From Tretioscincus oriximinensis (taxonomy: Eukaryota; Chordata; Lepidosauria; Squamata; Gymnophthalmidae): a stretch of DNA of 64,000 nucleotides. The notes beneath the pieces were generated by a model. That model did not search any database. It saw only the letters and a program-made list of their open reading frames with translations, and was not told the origin of the DNA. The translations under genes and the position numbers were made by a program. Positions 1 through 10,578 of the stretch are shown one piece after another. The stretch is taken from positions 973,245 through 1,037,244 of the forward strand of contig JAJVDF010000214.1 in NCBI GenBank assembly GCA_022410635.1, read 5' to 3'. Within the stretch, counting starts at the first letter, position 1; each line of letters starts with the position of its first letter.

Positions 1-1150
1 GCAGATGAAAATATGGTTTGATACCATCTAAGCTGGATTTTTGGTTATTGTCTTACCCTGATCCACAATTATATTGGTATAGATACCTTGACTACCCATA
101 ATCATTTGTTATGCATGCTAGAAAATAAACGCACACCCGGAATCCAGTGCACCATTCTAATCTTGGCCAAGGGAGGAGGTATAATATGAAAATAGCAGGG
201 CATCCAGAACTTAATCCTGTGGAACACCAGTCTAAAGTGACAGAGGAGAGGAAAGATGGTCACATGTAGACATCTTAAATGAGTGGTCGAATAGATAAGA
301 TGAGAACTAGGAGAGAACCACACCTTGGAAACCCAACCAATGGTGAGAATCCAAGAAGAGAGTATAATCTTTAAAGCGCTTCACAACCGTGAACCAAAAT
401 TAGATCTTCACATCAGATCATAGAAACCATCCAGATCTTGTCTTAGAGGATTCTAAATATTCCAGTGAACAAGCACCATGAGCAACTCGGAAACCGAGGG
501 AAAATGTAAAACTTATTGCACTCATTGCTTGAAGTGTGAAATGATTTCTGGCTTTACTTTTCATATTAGAAATTATATAGCAAATACTGAACAAACAGGT
601 GTAATCCCTCCAACCACCTACCTTGACAAATGAATGGCAGCTCATACACAGATGGGCAAGCACTTAAACAAGTGGTAGTTCTTATAATCAACCATACACA
701 AATCTGATGAAAAAGAATTATAAGACTGTGAACCCAGATTTCATAGTATCTTGCTGAAATGTTTATATTATAATGGCACACAGAAAAAGCATAGTTTATA
801 TTAGCTATTAAGCAGTATTTCCCTAATTCTTTTTTTAAAAAATAAATATTCTAATGAGCTAGGCTGAGTAAGGAACCTTCAGTACTGTATCATGATCTGA
901 ATTAGTCTTACAATGGATTGAATCTGAGATAATTGTGGAGCAGAGGATCATATATCTTATGTGTTCAAATGCACAGTTATTCAGCACAGTAGCAATTAAA
1001 CATAACTACAAAAGAAGGTAACCAAAGCTTGAAGTAACCTCAGGACATTATTAGCTTCACCTAATATTAGCAGTTGTGCAGGAAAAAAATCACTATGATA
1101 ATAGAAATTAATTTCCTAGCAACTGTAGTTTCAGTCTCCCCCTCCCATAT
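1..1150. other. AT-rich sequence, nothing recognised
   Basis: I see no gene, repeat family or conserved motif here. The short open frames have no recognisable domain and look like chance frames in AT-rich DNA. Confidence 0.5.
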
Positions 1151-1412
1151 AAGAACATAAGAAAAGCCATACTGGATCGGGCCAGAGCCCATCTAGTCCA
1201 GCATTCTATCTTACCCAGAGGCCCATCAGATGCACCTGGTCAGTCTGAACAGAAGAAAGCAAAATATGCACCTGTTCATGACTCCCTGCAAATGGTATTT
1301 CAGGAGTACGGCCTGTTGCTTCATCCCGGAGGCAGCATCCATACATCCTTCCTGATACCCATTTATACCCGTCTAGTCCTGTCTTGAAGCTATCCAAGCT
1401 GTTAGCTACCAT
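1151..1412 (-). mobile_element. CR1-type LINE, 3' end, 5'-truncated
   Basis: The reverse complement reads from the region after the CR1 reverse transcriptase through the 3' UTR and ends in the gene-distal 'cttatgttctta' tail. It matches, segment by segment, the other copies in this window at 18107-18468, 48097-48441 and 54622-55024. The copy at 59237-60300 ties the family to a CR1 reverse transcriptase. There is no coding capacity. The 5' break at 1412 falls at the conserved 'tagctacca' block, a typical 5' truncation of a target-primed insertion. Confidence 0.85.
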
Positions 1413-3440
1413 ATGGTTGTGTACTGGTGTGAACAGTTGCATGGGGAATTCAAATATTGAGAGCCATCTCCCTCACTTTCCCAAAATATATTTCTTAGAG
1501 AAATATGAATTGCTATGAACCATGATGTTTTTCTAGGGATGAATCTAATACCTTCTGCATAGTTCACTTGGACCAGACTAGGGGTGCAGACACACAACAA
1601 AAACCTACCTCTTCTTCTGCCTAATGTTCCTCTTTCCTCTTCGGGCCATATGTGTTAATGGAGGATTCACTAGCCTTCACTATGCATCTGGAGAAGAACT
1701 GCAATAGAAGAGGAATATATTATAGATCTTTTCTGTCTACAAAGCAAAAGCTTGTGAACCTCCATTGAAAACTTCCTGCAGCCCTGTCGTGTGCCCCCCC
1801 TTGTGATGGTACAAGTTGCATGATGATAAAAGCGGCAGATCTTCTCGTCACCGCACTGCAGCTCCATGCATGTTCCAGAAAAGTTATGTTTCTTTCCCCC
1901 CCTTTTTCCTAATGAAATCCACAGTCACTAGTCAGCTGTGGATTTCTCACCTTTTCCCCTCTCCCTGTGCACGTATCCTAGCTTTCTCTGTAGATATCTG
2001 CTTGATGAAAAAACAAACCACAAGCAAAAATAATTGTCCAAATGGGAAACCCTTTTAAATTGACACTTGAGCATTCCTTGGCTATAGAATATTCCAATAA
2101 TCTGTAATTGGTCACAATTGCTCACGTGGTATGTTAAACCTGGAGCTATTTTACCAGACTTCAGGATCTAGAAATGGAATGTTCATGATGCACCAGTAAA
2201 ATCACTCCAATTGCAACTTTAGAACAAAGACTGGTCCCTTTACCATGATTTAAGACTGTGATGCAGAAGTTACCTTCCTTACCTACACAAAAGGAATATG
2301 AAAACCTTCCAAGGCACATTGATAGCTATTAGTAGCAGCTTGGATGTGAAGTTGAGATGCACCCAGGCATAAGCTGATCATCATGCCACAAGTGATATAA
2401 TGCAATAAATGCATTACGTGGTGATCTTTGCTGCTCTGGGATAGAGCTTTGGACCTTGAATGTTTATAGGACTTTACCACAAGAGCAACTTCTAATGCCT
2501 GTGGTACCTGAGCAGTGACATGATGAGTGCATGGTGATTGTGTTTCTTCCCAACATCTGGCATTGCACATCCAGGCATTCTACAATTGCAAAATACCTGA
2601 TGCCTGCGATTGGCACCATTAGCGCATGTGTGGGCACCATTTTCATAATTGTCAAAATGCCCATCAACATGGAGAATCAGTAATGTTTATATAATGGATT
2701 GAGTGGGGTGGGAATTAATGTAGCAAAAACTAGAATTTTATTTTGTGAAGTTGCAGCAGTTGTTACTGCAGAAGGAACTGTGCCATTTCAAGNGTTACAC
2801 AGGGGTGATACAGACTGCAAAACAAACAACACAAAACAGCCTCTTAAGGAATCATGACATTTTTGGCCTTCTCAGCTGTATACAATTAGGGAATCCATTC
2901 GTTCCTTCCGGTTATTTACAGTTCATTTTCCTTGCATATGAGCTTTCTGTGGCATTTAATAGATTTAAAGTATAATTACAGAAGCTATGTTGCATGGCCC
3001 CTTTCTTTTAAAGAAGCATATTGAAGAAGAACAGTCCTTGTAATACAGAACTGTGACATAGCATTCTATTGTTGCTACAGTGTATTTAGGGCTTTGTACA
3101 GTATTTGGTTTATGTTCTCTGTGACGGAAGGCCTTTTTCATGCTATAAATCCACATTGATAAAACTATTGCTCACTGAGGCAATCATGAAGAAAAAGTCA
3201 AGTATAAACACATACAACATTGTTTCCAGCTCACTGNAGCAACATTGGTTAACTGGATATAACTTGCCATGTTTTTAGCACTCAAGCTAAATACTTCCAT
3301 AGCATTTTATCATTTAAAAGTTTTTTTGCCATGAACTTTGACAGTCCAACATACACAAAATAATAGACCGGGTTATCTCTTATTCAAATATGAACCAAGC
3401 AAGTTATCCAAACTTACTGACTGTAATCACTTAATAACAT
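1413..3440. other. AT-rich sequence, nothing recognised
   Basis: About 2 kb without a supported gene or repeat. Both strands carry only short overlapping open frames with no recognisable domain. Two isolated N bases are present. Confidence 0.5.
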
Positions 3441-3615
3441 GGGTCTTGGAGCACTTGGAGACTAACAGGAGAAAGTAGGTGGCCTGAGCTTTCATAAACA
3501 CATCTACTTCTTCAGATGCTTCATATCCTTCAGTAGCAGCTGAAGAAGTAGACATGTCTACGGAAGCTCACACCACCTGCTTTTCTCCTGTTAGTCTCCA
3601 AGTGCTATAAGACCC
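3441..3615. mobile_element. 175-bp palindromic foldback repeat (family M3)
   Basis: Arms at 3441-3515 and 3540-3615 are imperfect reverse complements, with a loop of about 24 bp. Each arm holds the blocks 'tgaagaagtagacatgtct' and 'tctcctgttagtctc'. The same arm occurs alone at 14317-14420, 29582-29690 (minus), 46868-46900 (minus) and 63036-63118. It is therefore a dispersed repeat, probably a non-autonomous DNA transposon or two inverted copies. No transposase is present. The class is inferred. Confidence 0.6.
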
Positions 3616-4280
3616 CTTGCTGTCCTAAATACCATTTAAACATATTAAACCATATCATCCTTCTTCTGTTTTATGCCTTTTGGATACCTTGGTATGATGA
3701 GGTAGATCAGTAAGTATGGAAAGTGAGCAGGAGACATCAGTTGTAATCCAAAACATCTGGAACAACAAATTGGAGAATGGTGGATCCATTTTTCTGAAGT
3801 TTGATATCACCAAGGTGGAGTACATAATTTTAAAACATTTGGAACATACTTAAAATATAGTGTAATGAATCATTTAAAATATGAAAATTAGAACGAATTG
3901 AAGTTGCAGTTCAGATCATAGAATAGTTTATGGGATTCATGGAATAATGGAAATTGAACTGTTTATCCTTACTGTAAGCTTTATTTCTTGGTCAGACACA
4001 GCTTTTTCTGGCCAAATAAATATCTATGCTATGATTACTTAGGAATGTAAGAAGCAACATAAATCACATTACGCTATGTATTAAAAAACATTGTCCCAGG
4101 ACAGAAACTTGAGAGACGCTACTAGTTACAGTTACCAATGACATTCCTTCATGACAGATTTGAAGTAACTTCTTACTCAAAGCAAGTTAGCCGAAGCAGA
4201 TTAAACAAGCAAGAAACTGCACTGCTATTTCAATGTTATCACACCTATTGTGTAATGAATCCATGGCAGAGCAGATGATT
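3616..4280. other. AT-rich sequence, nothing recognised
   Basis: No supported gene or repeat family. A short inverted motif, ttggtcaga...tctggccaa, lies near 3990-4017 and is not obviously functional. Confidence 0.45.
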
Positions 4281-4433
4281 CAGGGAGTCACGAACAGGAG
4301 CAGCATATTTTGCTTTCCTCTGTTCGGACTGCCCAGGTGCATCTGGTGGGCCTCTGTGTGACACAGAATGCTGGACTCGATGGGCTGTGGCCTGATCCAG
4401 TATGGCTCTTCTTATGTTCTTATGTTCTTATGA
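4281..4433 (+). mobile_element. CR1-type LINE, 3' terminal 150 bp
   Basis: Corresponds to the last 150 bp of the CR1 3' UTR seen at 18107-18468, including the 'tgatccagtatggctcttc' block. It ends in three TTCTTATG octamers. An octamer tail is a hallmark of CR1 elements, which end in short microsatellite-like repeats rather than poly(A). Heavily 5'-truncated and non-coding. Confidence 0.85.
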
Positions 4434-5045
4434 TTATTACTTCAGCATTAACAAGCCCCCAAACACATTAAATGTGGCTAAGTTTTGTGCCATTCCATTA
4501 AGAAAACATGTTATTAATTATTTTAATGGATAATTAATACACTTACTCTACATTTTTTTCAATTCTATATATATTCCAGAAGACATTTTAATTCACAGAT
4601 TTTTACTTCAAGATTTTTAACTTTCTGCTACTAACGTCTTGATTTTAACAGTTGCATACTTGCATGCTTTATGGTCCAAATGTGCAGTGGATAGATTGTA
4701 ATGATATTTGTGTTTATGATGATTGAACATGTATCTGTAATGCTGGTCTGAAACTGTAATAAATCCATTCATTATTCATTTCTATTACATCTCTCCATGT
4801 GAGAAATATTAATCTTTTTCAGCCAATAACTTATCCATAATACAATCTGCCCTTTTATTTCATAATTTATCTTATGTTACTTGTAGGTTTTGTAACTTTC
4901 TGAAAAAAATAAAAGTTTAATCAGACAGAATAATTAATAATTCCAGATTTCCTTGTTCTGGAATAGCTATAAGCAAGTGACATCTGCATTTAGTAGATAG
5001 ATGAAATAAGAATCATATCAATGTAAGCAATAATGAGAACACATA
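4434..5045. other. AT-rich sequence, nothing recognised
   Basis: No gene, repeat family or motif that I can support. Confidence 0.45.
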
Positions 5046-5175
5046 GGTGCTATTTCATCATATACCTTTAATCCATCTTCAGTCTTGAAGAACTGGACCA
5101 ACCCAGTTTTTTCCTGCTTTAGTCCAATTCTTTAGTACTAGATGGATCAAATATATGTGGAGGAAACNGTAACAC
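5046..5175. mobile_element. MITE copy, family M2 (GGTGCTGTTCC termini), degenerate
   Basis: Shares the blocks 'tttaatccatcttc', 'gaagaactggac' and 'ctgctttagtc' with the better copy at 7645-7792. The right end is degraded and contains an N, so its boundary is approximate. No coding capacity of its own. An open frame of 80 codons begins inside it at 5142 and has no recognisable domain. Confidence 0.5.
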
Positions 5176-7388
5176 AATTTGTGTCCTACATGTCGCTTGC
5201 AGTCATGTGCACACTCTACTCAGGTCTTATCTTTGTGTGGATGTACTATCACCTATTTCAAACATATGACATTGGTATAGTTGTAGTACCAATTAGTGTA
5301 GGCCACCTTCTTACTATAGATCTAATCTACAATACCACTGTTCATATGCAGATGATAAAATTCTTATTATGGAGAAACATGTAAGTGCAGAAAGATCCAT
5401 TGTTGTAGAGAAAAATATGAACCCATATTGGTATGTACATTAAATTAAACATTTCTTGGTCTTGTTTCTTTGACTAGTATACTGCAGCTGTCTAGTCACA
5501 CAAACAAAGAAGCATATGGTGAGGACTGCTGAACTAAATAAGTTTAGGTGGTGGAAACTTAATAAGGGAAAGAAGAATTATGTGTCTTGAGTCTCTTGTG
5601 TGCAATGTAAAGGAGGAAAAACAACAGCTTGCCTTAAAGGCTGTAGTGAATTTAATGCGGTATTATTTGTAGGGATCAGGAACTCTTGAGAAAGGTTAAT
5701 AGTACCATATAAATGAAATTCCAACATCTGTGCAAAGGAATTTAGGAAATGAACCTGTCCTATCTTATGCAATTTTGCTATTAAAAATGGTAGCAAAAGA
5801 TTTCATTATTATACACTATTATAGAAAATAAGTACAATTGTTCCTGAATGTAATGATTGAGAACATTGATTGTAAGCTTACGCAAAACTCAGCCATTATC
5901 AGCTTTTATAATAAGTGCATTTTATGACTGGAGGCAGGAAAAAAGTATTTTTTTAACAGAATAAAGATTGTTCCAAATATGTGGAGGCTGCAAAACACTT
6001 TCTGCAAGTGTTGTCCTGGGAAAGGGAAGTTAACTTGTAGAATACTTCAATTATTTCCCAATACATCTCTCTCTGAATTCAATATGCAATGGAGTAAAGG
6101 AAACTATAAATGAAGGGAGAAATTAGAATGTATTTTGAAAAGGTCAACTAAGATTCTCTGAACATGAGAATAAAATTGGCTAGGTAGCATATCCTATTGT
6201 CAAAATTGAAGCTTCCTAGGGTGTTAGCTCAGATAATTGTGATGCTATTCACTTCAAATAAAAAATGGTTTACTTGAAATTGCCAAATGTGAGAGTAAAA
6301 AGGTTAGTCTAAGATTCAATACTTAAAACATCCAGACTAGAAACCAGTGGTATGATAATCCCTGTTAACAATGATCCTCAATTTCATCTGTAATAAGACA
6401 GCTTCTGGGCCTTCTTGGTTTACACAATGCTGTTGACTCATGAAATTCTATCCATTGCTGCTACATGCTATCAACACTAGCTGGAATGTAACCTCAATCA
6501 GAAAAGCCCAGTCCAGAATATGAAGTACACTTCTAAAATGGGTTCTGGGGACCTTAAAGTCCTTAAGAGGGCTTTAAGAGGAGAAATGGTCCTCATATTG
6601 TCCAGTAACAGAATTGTCCCCAGTTTCCTTTGTAAATGAACACAGGAAAAATCGGAATGTGTATAGAAAATACAGGAACATCTTGATGTAGCGTTCTGAA
6701 ATGTGATGTGATATAGCCCAAATAGATGNTAGAAACACTGTATTCATTATGTGTGTATGTTATATGCTATTTACTGAAATGACATTGTAAGTTGTTTCTT
6801 CACTTATCTTCACATTTTAGGTCAAGGCAGTCTGACCCATCCTGGCATACACAATCCACAGAGTATGAAATCATGATTCCAATAAATATCCATTGTTCAG
6901 CTTCTTGTGTTTTCCAAGATGGCAAAGGGTGAAACTTCTCTGGTTTGGTTCTATTCCTTGCTAAAATCTAAGGAAGCTTTTGGAAAGTTTTGTGAGTGGG
7001 ACTTTATATCTCAAGATCTGCTGAATGAATCAAGGCAGGTTAGGAATAAGGAGCAAAGCAACTTAAAAACCAACAAATGATCTTAAAATTGGTCTATAAT
7101 TCAGTTAGTATTACAATTGACATCATACCCATCTAAGCCTTGACCCCTTGTAAAAGAATTTTACAAGGTATCATAGTAGATACTGGGCCAGGGGACACAG
7201 GAATGGAAGGCATAGTCTCAATGTCCATGTGAAGCACTATGGTAAGGTGATAAAAACTGTGGTGAAATAATTACCAAGTGTGTTAAGTAAGTACTTCTAA
7301 GATAACCCAACTCCCACCTCAGATGATTCGGCAAAGAGAGTACTGAAACAGTTATGGAAAGAGACAAACTTCAGTACTCTAGAAAAAT
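5176..7388. other. AT-rich sequence, nothing recognised
   Basis: About 2.2 kb with no supported gene. The first part carries the rest of the 80-codon open frame 5142-5384, whose product is hydrophobic but matches no family I know. No splice-site pattern or conserved domain supports it as an exon. Confidence 0.45.
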
Positions 7389-7478
7389 TAGGCTGACCAG
7401 ATGACCCCTTTTGGGAGGGGTGAAAACCTTGTTTTGTAATGCCTCATGTTTTTTGCTGAGGGTCATCTGGTCAGCCTA
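7389..7478. mobile_element. Short foldback MITE, family M1 (TAGGCTGACCAG termini)
   Basis: Terminal inverted repeats read taggctgaccagatgaccc at the left and the reverse complement at the right. Only about 90 bp long, so it looks like a deletion derivative of the 217-bp copy at 8555-8771. I see no convincing target-site duplication for this copy. Confidence 0.65.
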
Positions 7479-7614
7479 GTTAGGACAGATAAAAGGAAAT
7501 GTTTTTTTCGCTTACTTTTGTGTATATAATTTAGTATCTGAAGAAGTGATGATGACAATTAATGGAGGATCTAGATAGTGCATCCAGGTTGAAGTGGCAG
7601 ACAGGGGGTTAGAT

Positions 7615-7644
7615 TGAGACCTGATCCAGTAGGGTTCTTCTTAT
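7615..7644 (+). mobile_element. CR1 3' tail remnant, split by a MITE
   Basis: The last 30 bp of the CR1 3' end (tgatccagt...ttcttcttat). The tail continues as 'tatgttctt' at 7793, directly after the MITE that occupies 7645-7792. It is too short to be called alone, but the flank match makes the assignment reasonable. Confidence 0.5.
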
Positions 7645-7792
7645 GGTGTTGTTCCAATATGTACTTTTAATCCATCTTCTGTCCTGAAGAACTGGACTAA
7701 AAGTAGGGGGGGCAGGACTATTTTTCTTGCTTTAGTTTAGTCAACTTCTTTACGGCCAAAGATAGATTAAAGGTTTGTTTTGGAACAGCACC
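7645..7792. mobile_element. MITE, family M2, inserted into a CR1 tail
   Basis: Begins ggtgttgttcc and ends ggaacagcacc, and the inverted similarity extends about 35 bp inward (tttaatccatctt against tttaatctatctt). The flanks TAT|...|TAT together rebuild the CR1 tail 'cttcttatgttctt', which indicates a 3-bp duplication. A 3-bp duplication would fit PIF/Harbinger, but the family assignment is inference. Related copies lie at 5046-5175 and 37122-37395. No transposase is encoded. Confidence 0.65.
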
Positions 7793-8546
7793 TATGTTCT
7801 TTTCTGGAACATACCATATGTCCTCCTTATTTGGCCCAATCTTAGAAACATAACATTTTTCCAATTGCTTAGGAAGCATATATAATGTTGGGTGTAAATT
7901 AAGAAGGAAGCTCATTGTGCCCATTTCCTTTTTGTTGACACTTTAGCCATGAATGCATTTTGCATCATTTTTATATAAAAATATTTTATATACATTTTAA
8001 TGCATTTCCATGCCCAGTGCATTTCATTGACTTACAAACAAGCTTGCAAGTTTCAAACTGGATTGGTCAGTTGTGAAAAGTAGATGAAAGAAATTCTGCC
8101 TGCATTTTTTTGGTTTACATATTGCTGCTAAAATGCTGAACTAGAGTGCTTTTGAGATGGAAAACTTCTAAAACCATTGCTGTAACACACTTTTACTGTT
8201 AATTCTCTGTCTCAGGCCTTTTAAAAATGAATATTAAACTCTTACTATCCTCACAAGGGTCCTAGGAGGATTAAATATTTGCAGAACACTTTGAAGATGA
8301 AAGGAGCTTTATAAGAGCAAGGTATTATTATAATTCTTCTCTCCTTGTTATCTACAAGGGGGTTTTTTGTTTCAGGTTTAGTCTTCCTTTTCTCTTCACT
8401 TCATATTTATTTTTGTTACTCACATCAGTTCTCTCTCCCCCACTTCACTTACAGCATAAAAATTTAATAATATTCCACACATTTTTCCCTTCCAACCTCA
8501 TTTCGTTACTAATATGAGTCAGCACTACCACTTGCATTGTTTTGGC
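7793..8546. other. AT-rich sequence, nothing recognised
   Basis: No supported gene or repeat apart from the first bases, which complete the interrupted CR1 tail. Confidence 0.45.
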
Positions 8547-8779
8547 TTCGGTAGTAGGCTGACCAGATGACCCCTTTTTTTGGGGGGGGTTTGAAAACCT
8601 GTTTTTGGGGTGCCTCCCAGTTTTTTCTGAGGAAATCTTTTTCAAAAAAAGATTTTTTTCCGGAAAATTTTTATTTTTTTAATTTTGTTTTCCTCAGAAA
8701 AAAATGGGAGGCACCCCAAAAACGGGTTTTCAAACCCCCCACTCCCCCAAAGGGGTCATCTGGTCAGCCTATTCAGTAG
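8547..8779. mobile_element. Foldback MITE, family M1, with 8-bp target duplication
   Basis: The element spans 8555-8771 and is flanked by ttcggtag (8547-8554) and ttcagtag (8772-8779), matching at 7 of 8 bases. Almost the whole element is a palindrome: the left arm (taggctgaccagatgaccc, then a G-rich run, then 'gcctcccag') mirrors the right arm. The centre is AT-rich. An 8-bp duplication with short inverted termini fits the hAT superfamily. There is no transposase, so it depends on a partner element elsewhere. The 70-codon and 66-codon frames crossing it are artefacts of the palindrome. Confidence 0.75.
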
Positions 8780-9214
8780 CCACTAAAACCCTATTTGACC
8801 TCTGGCATAATTACTATCTTGCAAAGGAAAAGTAGTATGTACTATATCCAGTGTGCCTTTCATGTTTGAAAGCACATACAAACAGTTAATTGTATAGGAA
8901 TGAATATTATGATGAAATACAATGAGAATATCCATAGATGAATTTGAATCATTACAATTATTATTTTCTAAAATTGCTAGACTTTATTATTAGGTAGTCC
9001 CAACATTTGAAATGTGCTAATAATGTTTTTTTTTTCTTAATCAATAATCATTCTCCTGGATTTTTTTTTTGTTCTTCTAAAATGTGAAAATATGTTCTTA
9101 GGGTGTTGCATTACTCTTCATTTTATGTAGATAATAACGCTAAAAAGAAAGTATTTCAACAGTGTTCATAAATCACTGACAAGAAGAAGAGGAAGAGTTA
9201 GTTTTAGTTATTTT
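8780..9214. other. AT-rich sequence, nothing recognised
   Basis: Contains short poly(T) runs only. Confidence 0.45.
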
Positions 9215-9365
9215 TGTGGTTGTTGTTGTTTATAAAGCACCATCTGTGTACATGGTGCTGTACAGCCCAATAAAACACAAGCAATCATATAAAACATGTA
9301 AAATACAATCAATAAAACACATACAAATGAAAATCAAACAATAGAAACACAGTTAAAGTAGGACT
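9215..9365 (-). mobile_element. L2-like LINE, 3' end
   Basis: The reverse complement contains 'ctgtacagcaccatgtaca' and 'gatggtgctttataaa' followed by an ACA/CAA-type tail. This block is the usual 3' end of L2-like LINEs in reptile genomes. No coding sequence remains. The assignment rests on remembered repeat style and should be confirmed by masking. Confidence 0.55.
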
Positions 9366-9550
9366 AAAGTGCAGCGACTAACAGATATATTCCTATGGCA
9401 TCGGTCTGAAACTGTGGCTTATTGGCCACTTGAGTGTGGCTCTGATATCATCAGAAGAACCCTGGTGGGAAGGAATTTATTCTGCTTTACCTCCTCCAAA
9501 TGTCTGGAACTGATCTTTGTGATCTGCATCATCCAGACAAGACATACAAC

Positions 9551-9760
9551 TCCGAAAGCAGTTCTGGACATCGGCAGCAAGTGACTGCTGCCTGCCTGAC
9601 TCAGCCGCCTGTTTGTGGCTGTGCACAGGTGCTGGACAGCAGCCAGACCAGAAACTGCTGTTGGTGTGTGATGCACAGCACCTGGGCACAGCCACAGGCA
9701 GGCAGCCTCATCAGGCAGATGGCAGTCGTTCACTGACAATATCCGGAACTGCTCTTGGTG
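9551..9760. repeat. Imperfect 210-bp palindrome, GC-rich
   Basis: The arms 9551-9634 and 9676-9760 are imperfect reverse complements. For example 'tgtgcacaggtgctg' pairs with 'cagcacctgggcaca', and 'agcagttctggacat' with 'atatccggaactgct'. The loop is about 41 bp. The GC content is well above the surroundings. It may be a MITE, but I do not recognise the family and see no clear flanking duplication. Overlapping open frames on both strands result from the palindrome. Confidence 0.6.
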
Positions 9761-9840
9761 TGCACCGTGTCTGCAAACCTGAAAGGAAAGAAAAAGGGAG
9801 AGAAGGAAAGCATGAAAGAAAAAAGAAGGTCAAGGAAAAA

Positions 9841-10042
9841 GCCTTGGGAAGGGGGTGTGGCTTGGGAAGGGTAGAGCTTGGGAAAGGGGTGTCGCTTGGT
9901 AGGGTAGAGCTTGGGAAGGGGGTGTGGCTTGGGAAGGGTAGCGCTTGGGAAGGGGGTGTGGCTTGGGAAGGGTAGAGCTTGGGAAGGGGGTGTCACTCGG
10001 GAAGTGCTGTGACTCGGGAAGTGGTTTGACTCGGGAAGGGGG
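9841..10042. repeat. G-rich minisatellite, 17-bp monomer in 34-bp dimers
   Basis: About a dozen copies of a monomer close to gcttgggaaggggtgtg. Two alternating variants (gagcttgggaagggggt and gtggcttgggaagggta) make a 34-bp higher-order unit. The last three units are diverged (tgactcgggaagtg). Runs of three to five G on the plus strand recur every 8-17 bp, so G-quadruplex formation is plausible. The long open frames on both strands here are repeat artefacts. Confidence 0.85.
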
Positions 10043-10321
10043 CATTACCCACCTCTGTCCTATGGTATTATAAGCTTTAGAAAATCATAACATCTTTAGT
10101 TGGGATTTAAACAGGGAAAGGGAGGAAATAGTGTGGAGCTGTGATGGAAAAAGATTCCAAAGGTAAGAGGATATAAGGGAGAATGGACGGAGACAGGACA
10201 TGATGTTGCGACCCTAGGTTAAACAAAATGCATAGTGATAGCTGAAGGAACAGGCTGAGTGGACTGATGCATGGAAAGAAGAGATGAAAGATAGGGGGGC
10301 GGGGAGATGGGGGGAGCTTTA
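10043..10321. other. Purine-rich intergenic stretch
   Basis: Purine-biased on the plus strand with no repeat family that I can name and no gene. Confidence 0.4.
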
Positions 10322-10578
10322 TAATACACTTTTTGCAACACAAAGAAAAACAAAGCAGTTAACATAACTTCCTGTTCTTCTCTTCACAACAGATGTAGGT
10401 TGTGAAATAGGTGAGCCTGGGAGAGTTCTGAAGAGCTGTGACTAGCCCAAAGTCATCCACATAGCTTCATAGAGGCATACAGAATTATAAAATGTTTTAA
10501 AATTAAAAGAGGATAGAATCAAACTGGGAGATTTCTAGATAAGATCTTGAGACGCTAACCACAAAACCAGTATGACAA
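10322..10578 (-). mobile_element. tRNA-derived SINE
   Basis: On the minus strand the head resembles a tRNA promoter: an A-box-like 'tggttttgtggttagc' near 10560 and a B-box-like 'gtttgattctat' near 10520. The body has 'gggctagtcacagctcttc' and 'ctgctttg'. A block of about 38 bp, AT-rich, appears to be inserted after the B box compared with the copy at 37159-37338. SINEs of this kind are transcribed by RNA polymerase III and mobilised by LINE proteins. This copy is decayed. Confidence 0.6.

Noticed and set aside
5142..5384. 80-codon frame with membrane-like hydrophobic stretch
   Set aside because: It begins inside a degraded MITE and contains an N; no family resemblance.
9613..10045. Open frames of 120, 88 and 71 codons on both strands
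   Set aside because: They run through the G-rich minisatellite and palindrome and reflect repeat periodicity, not a protein.
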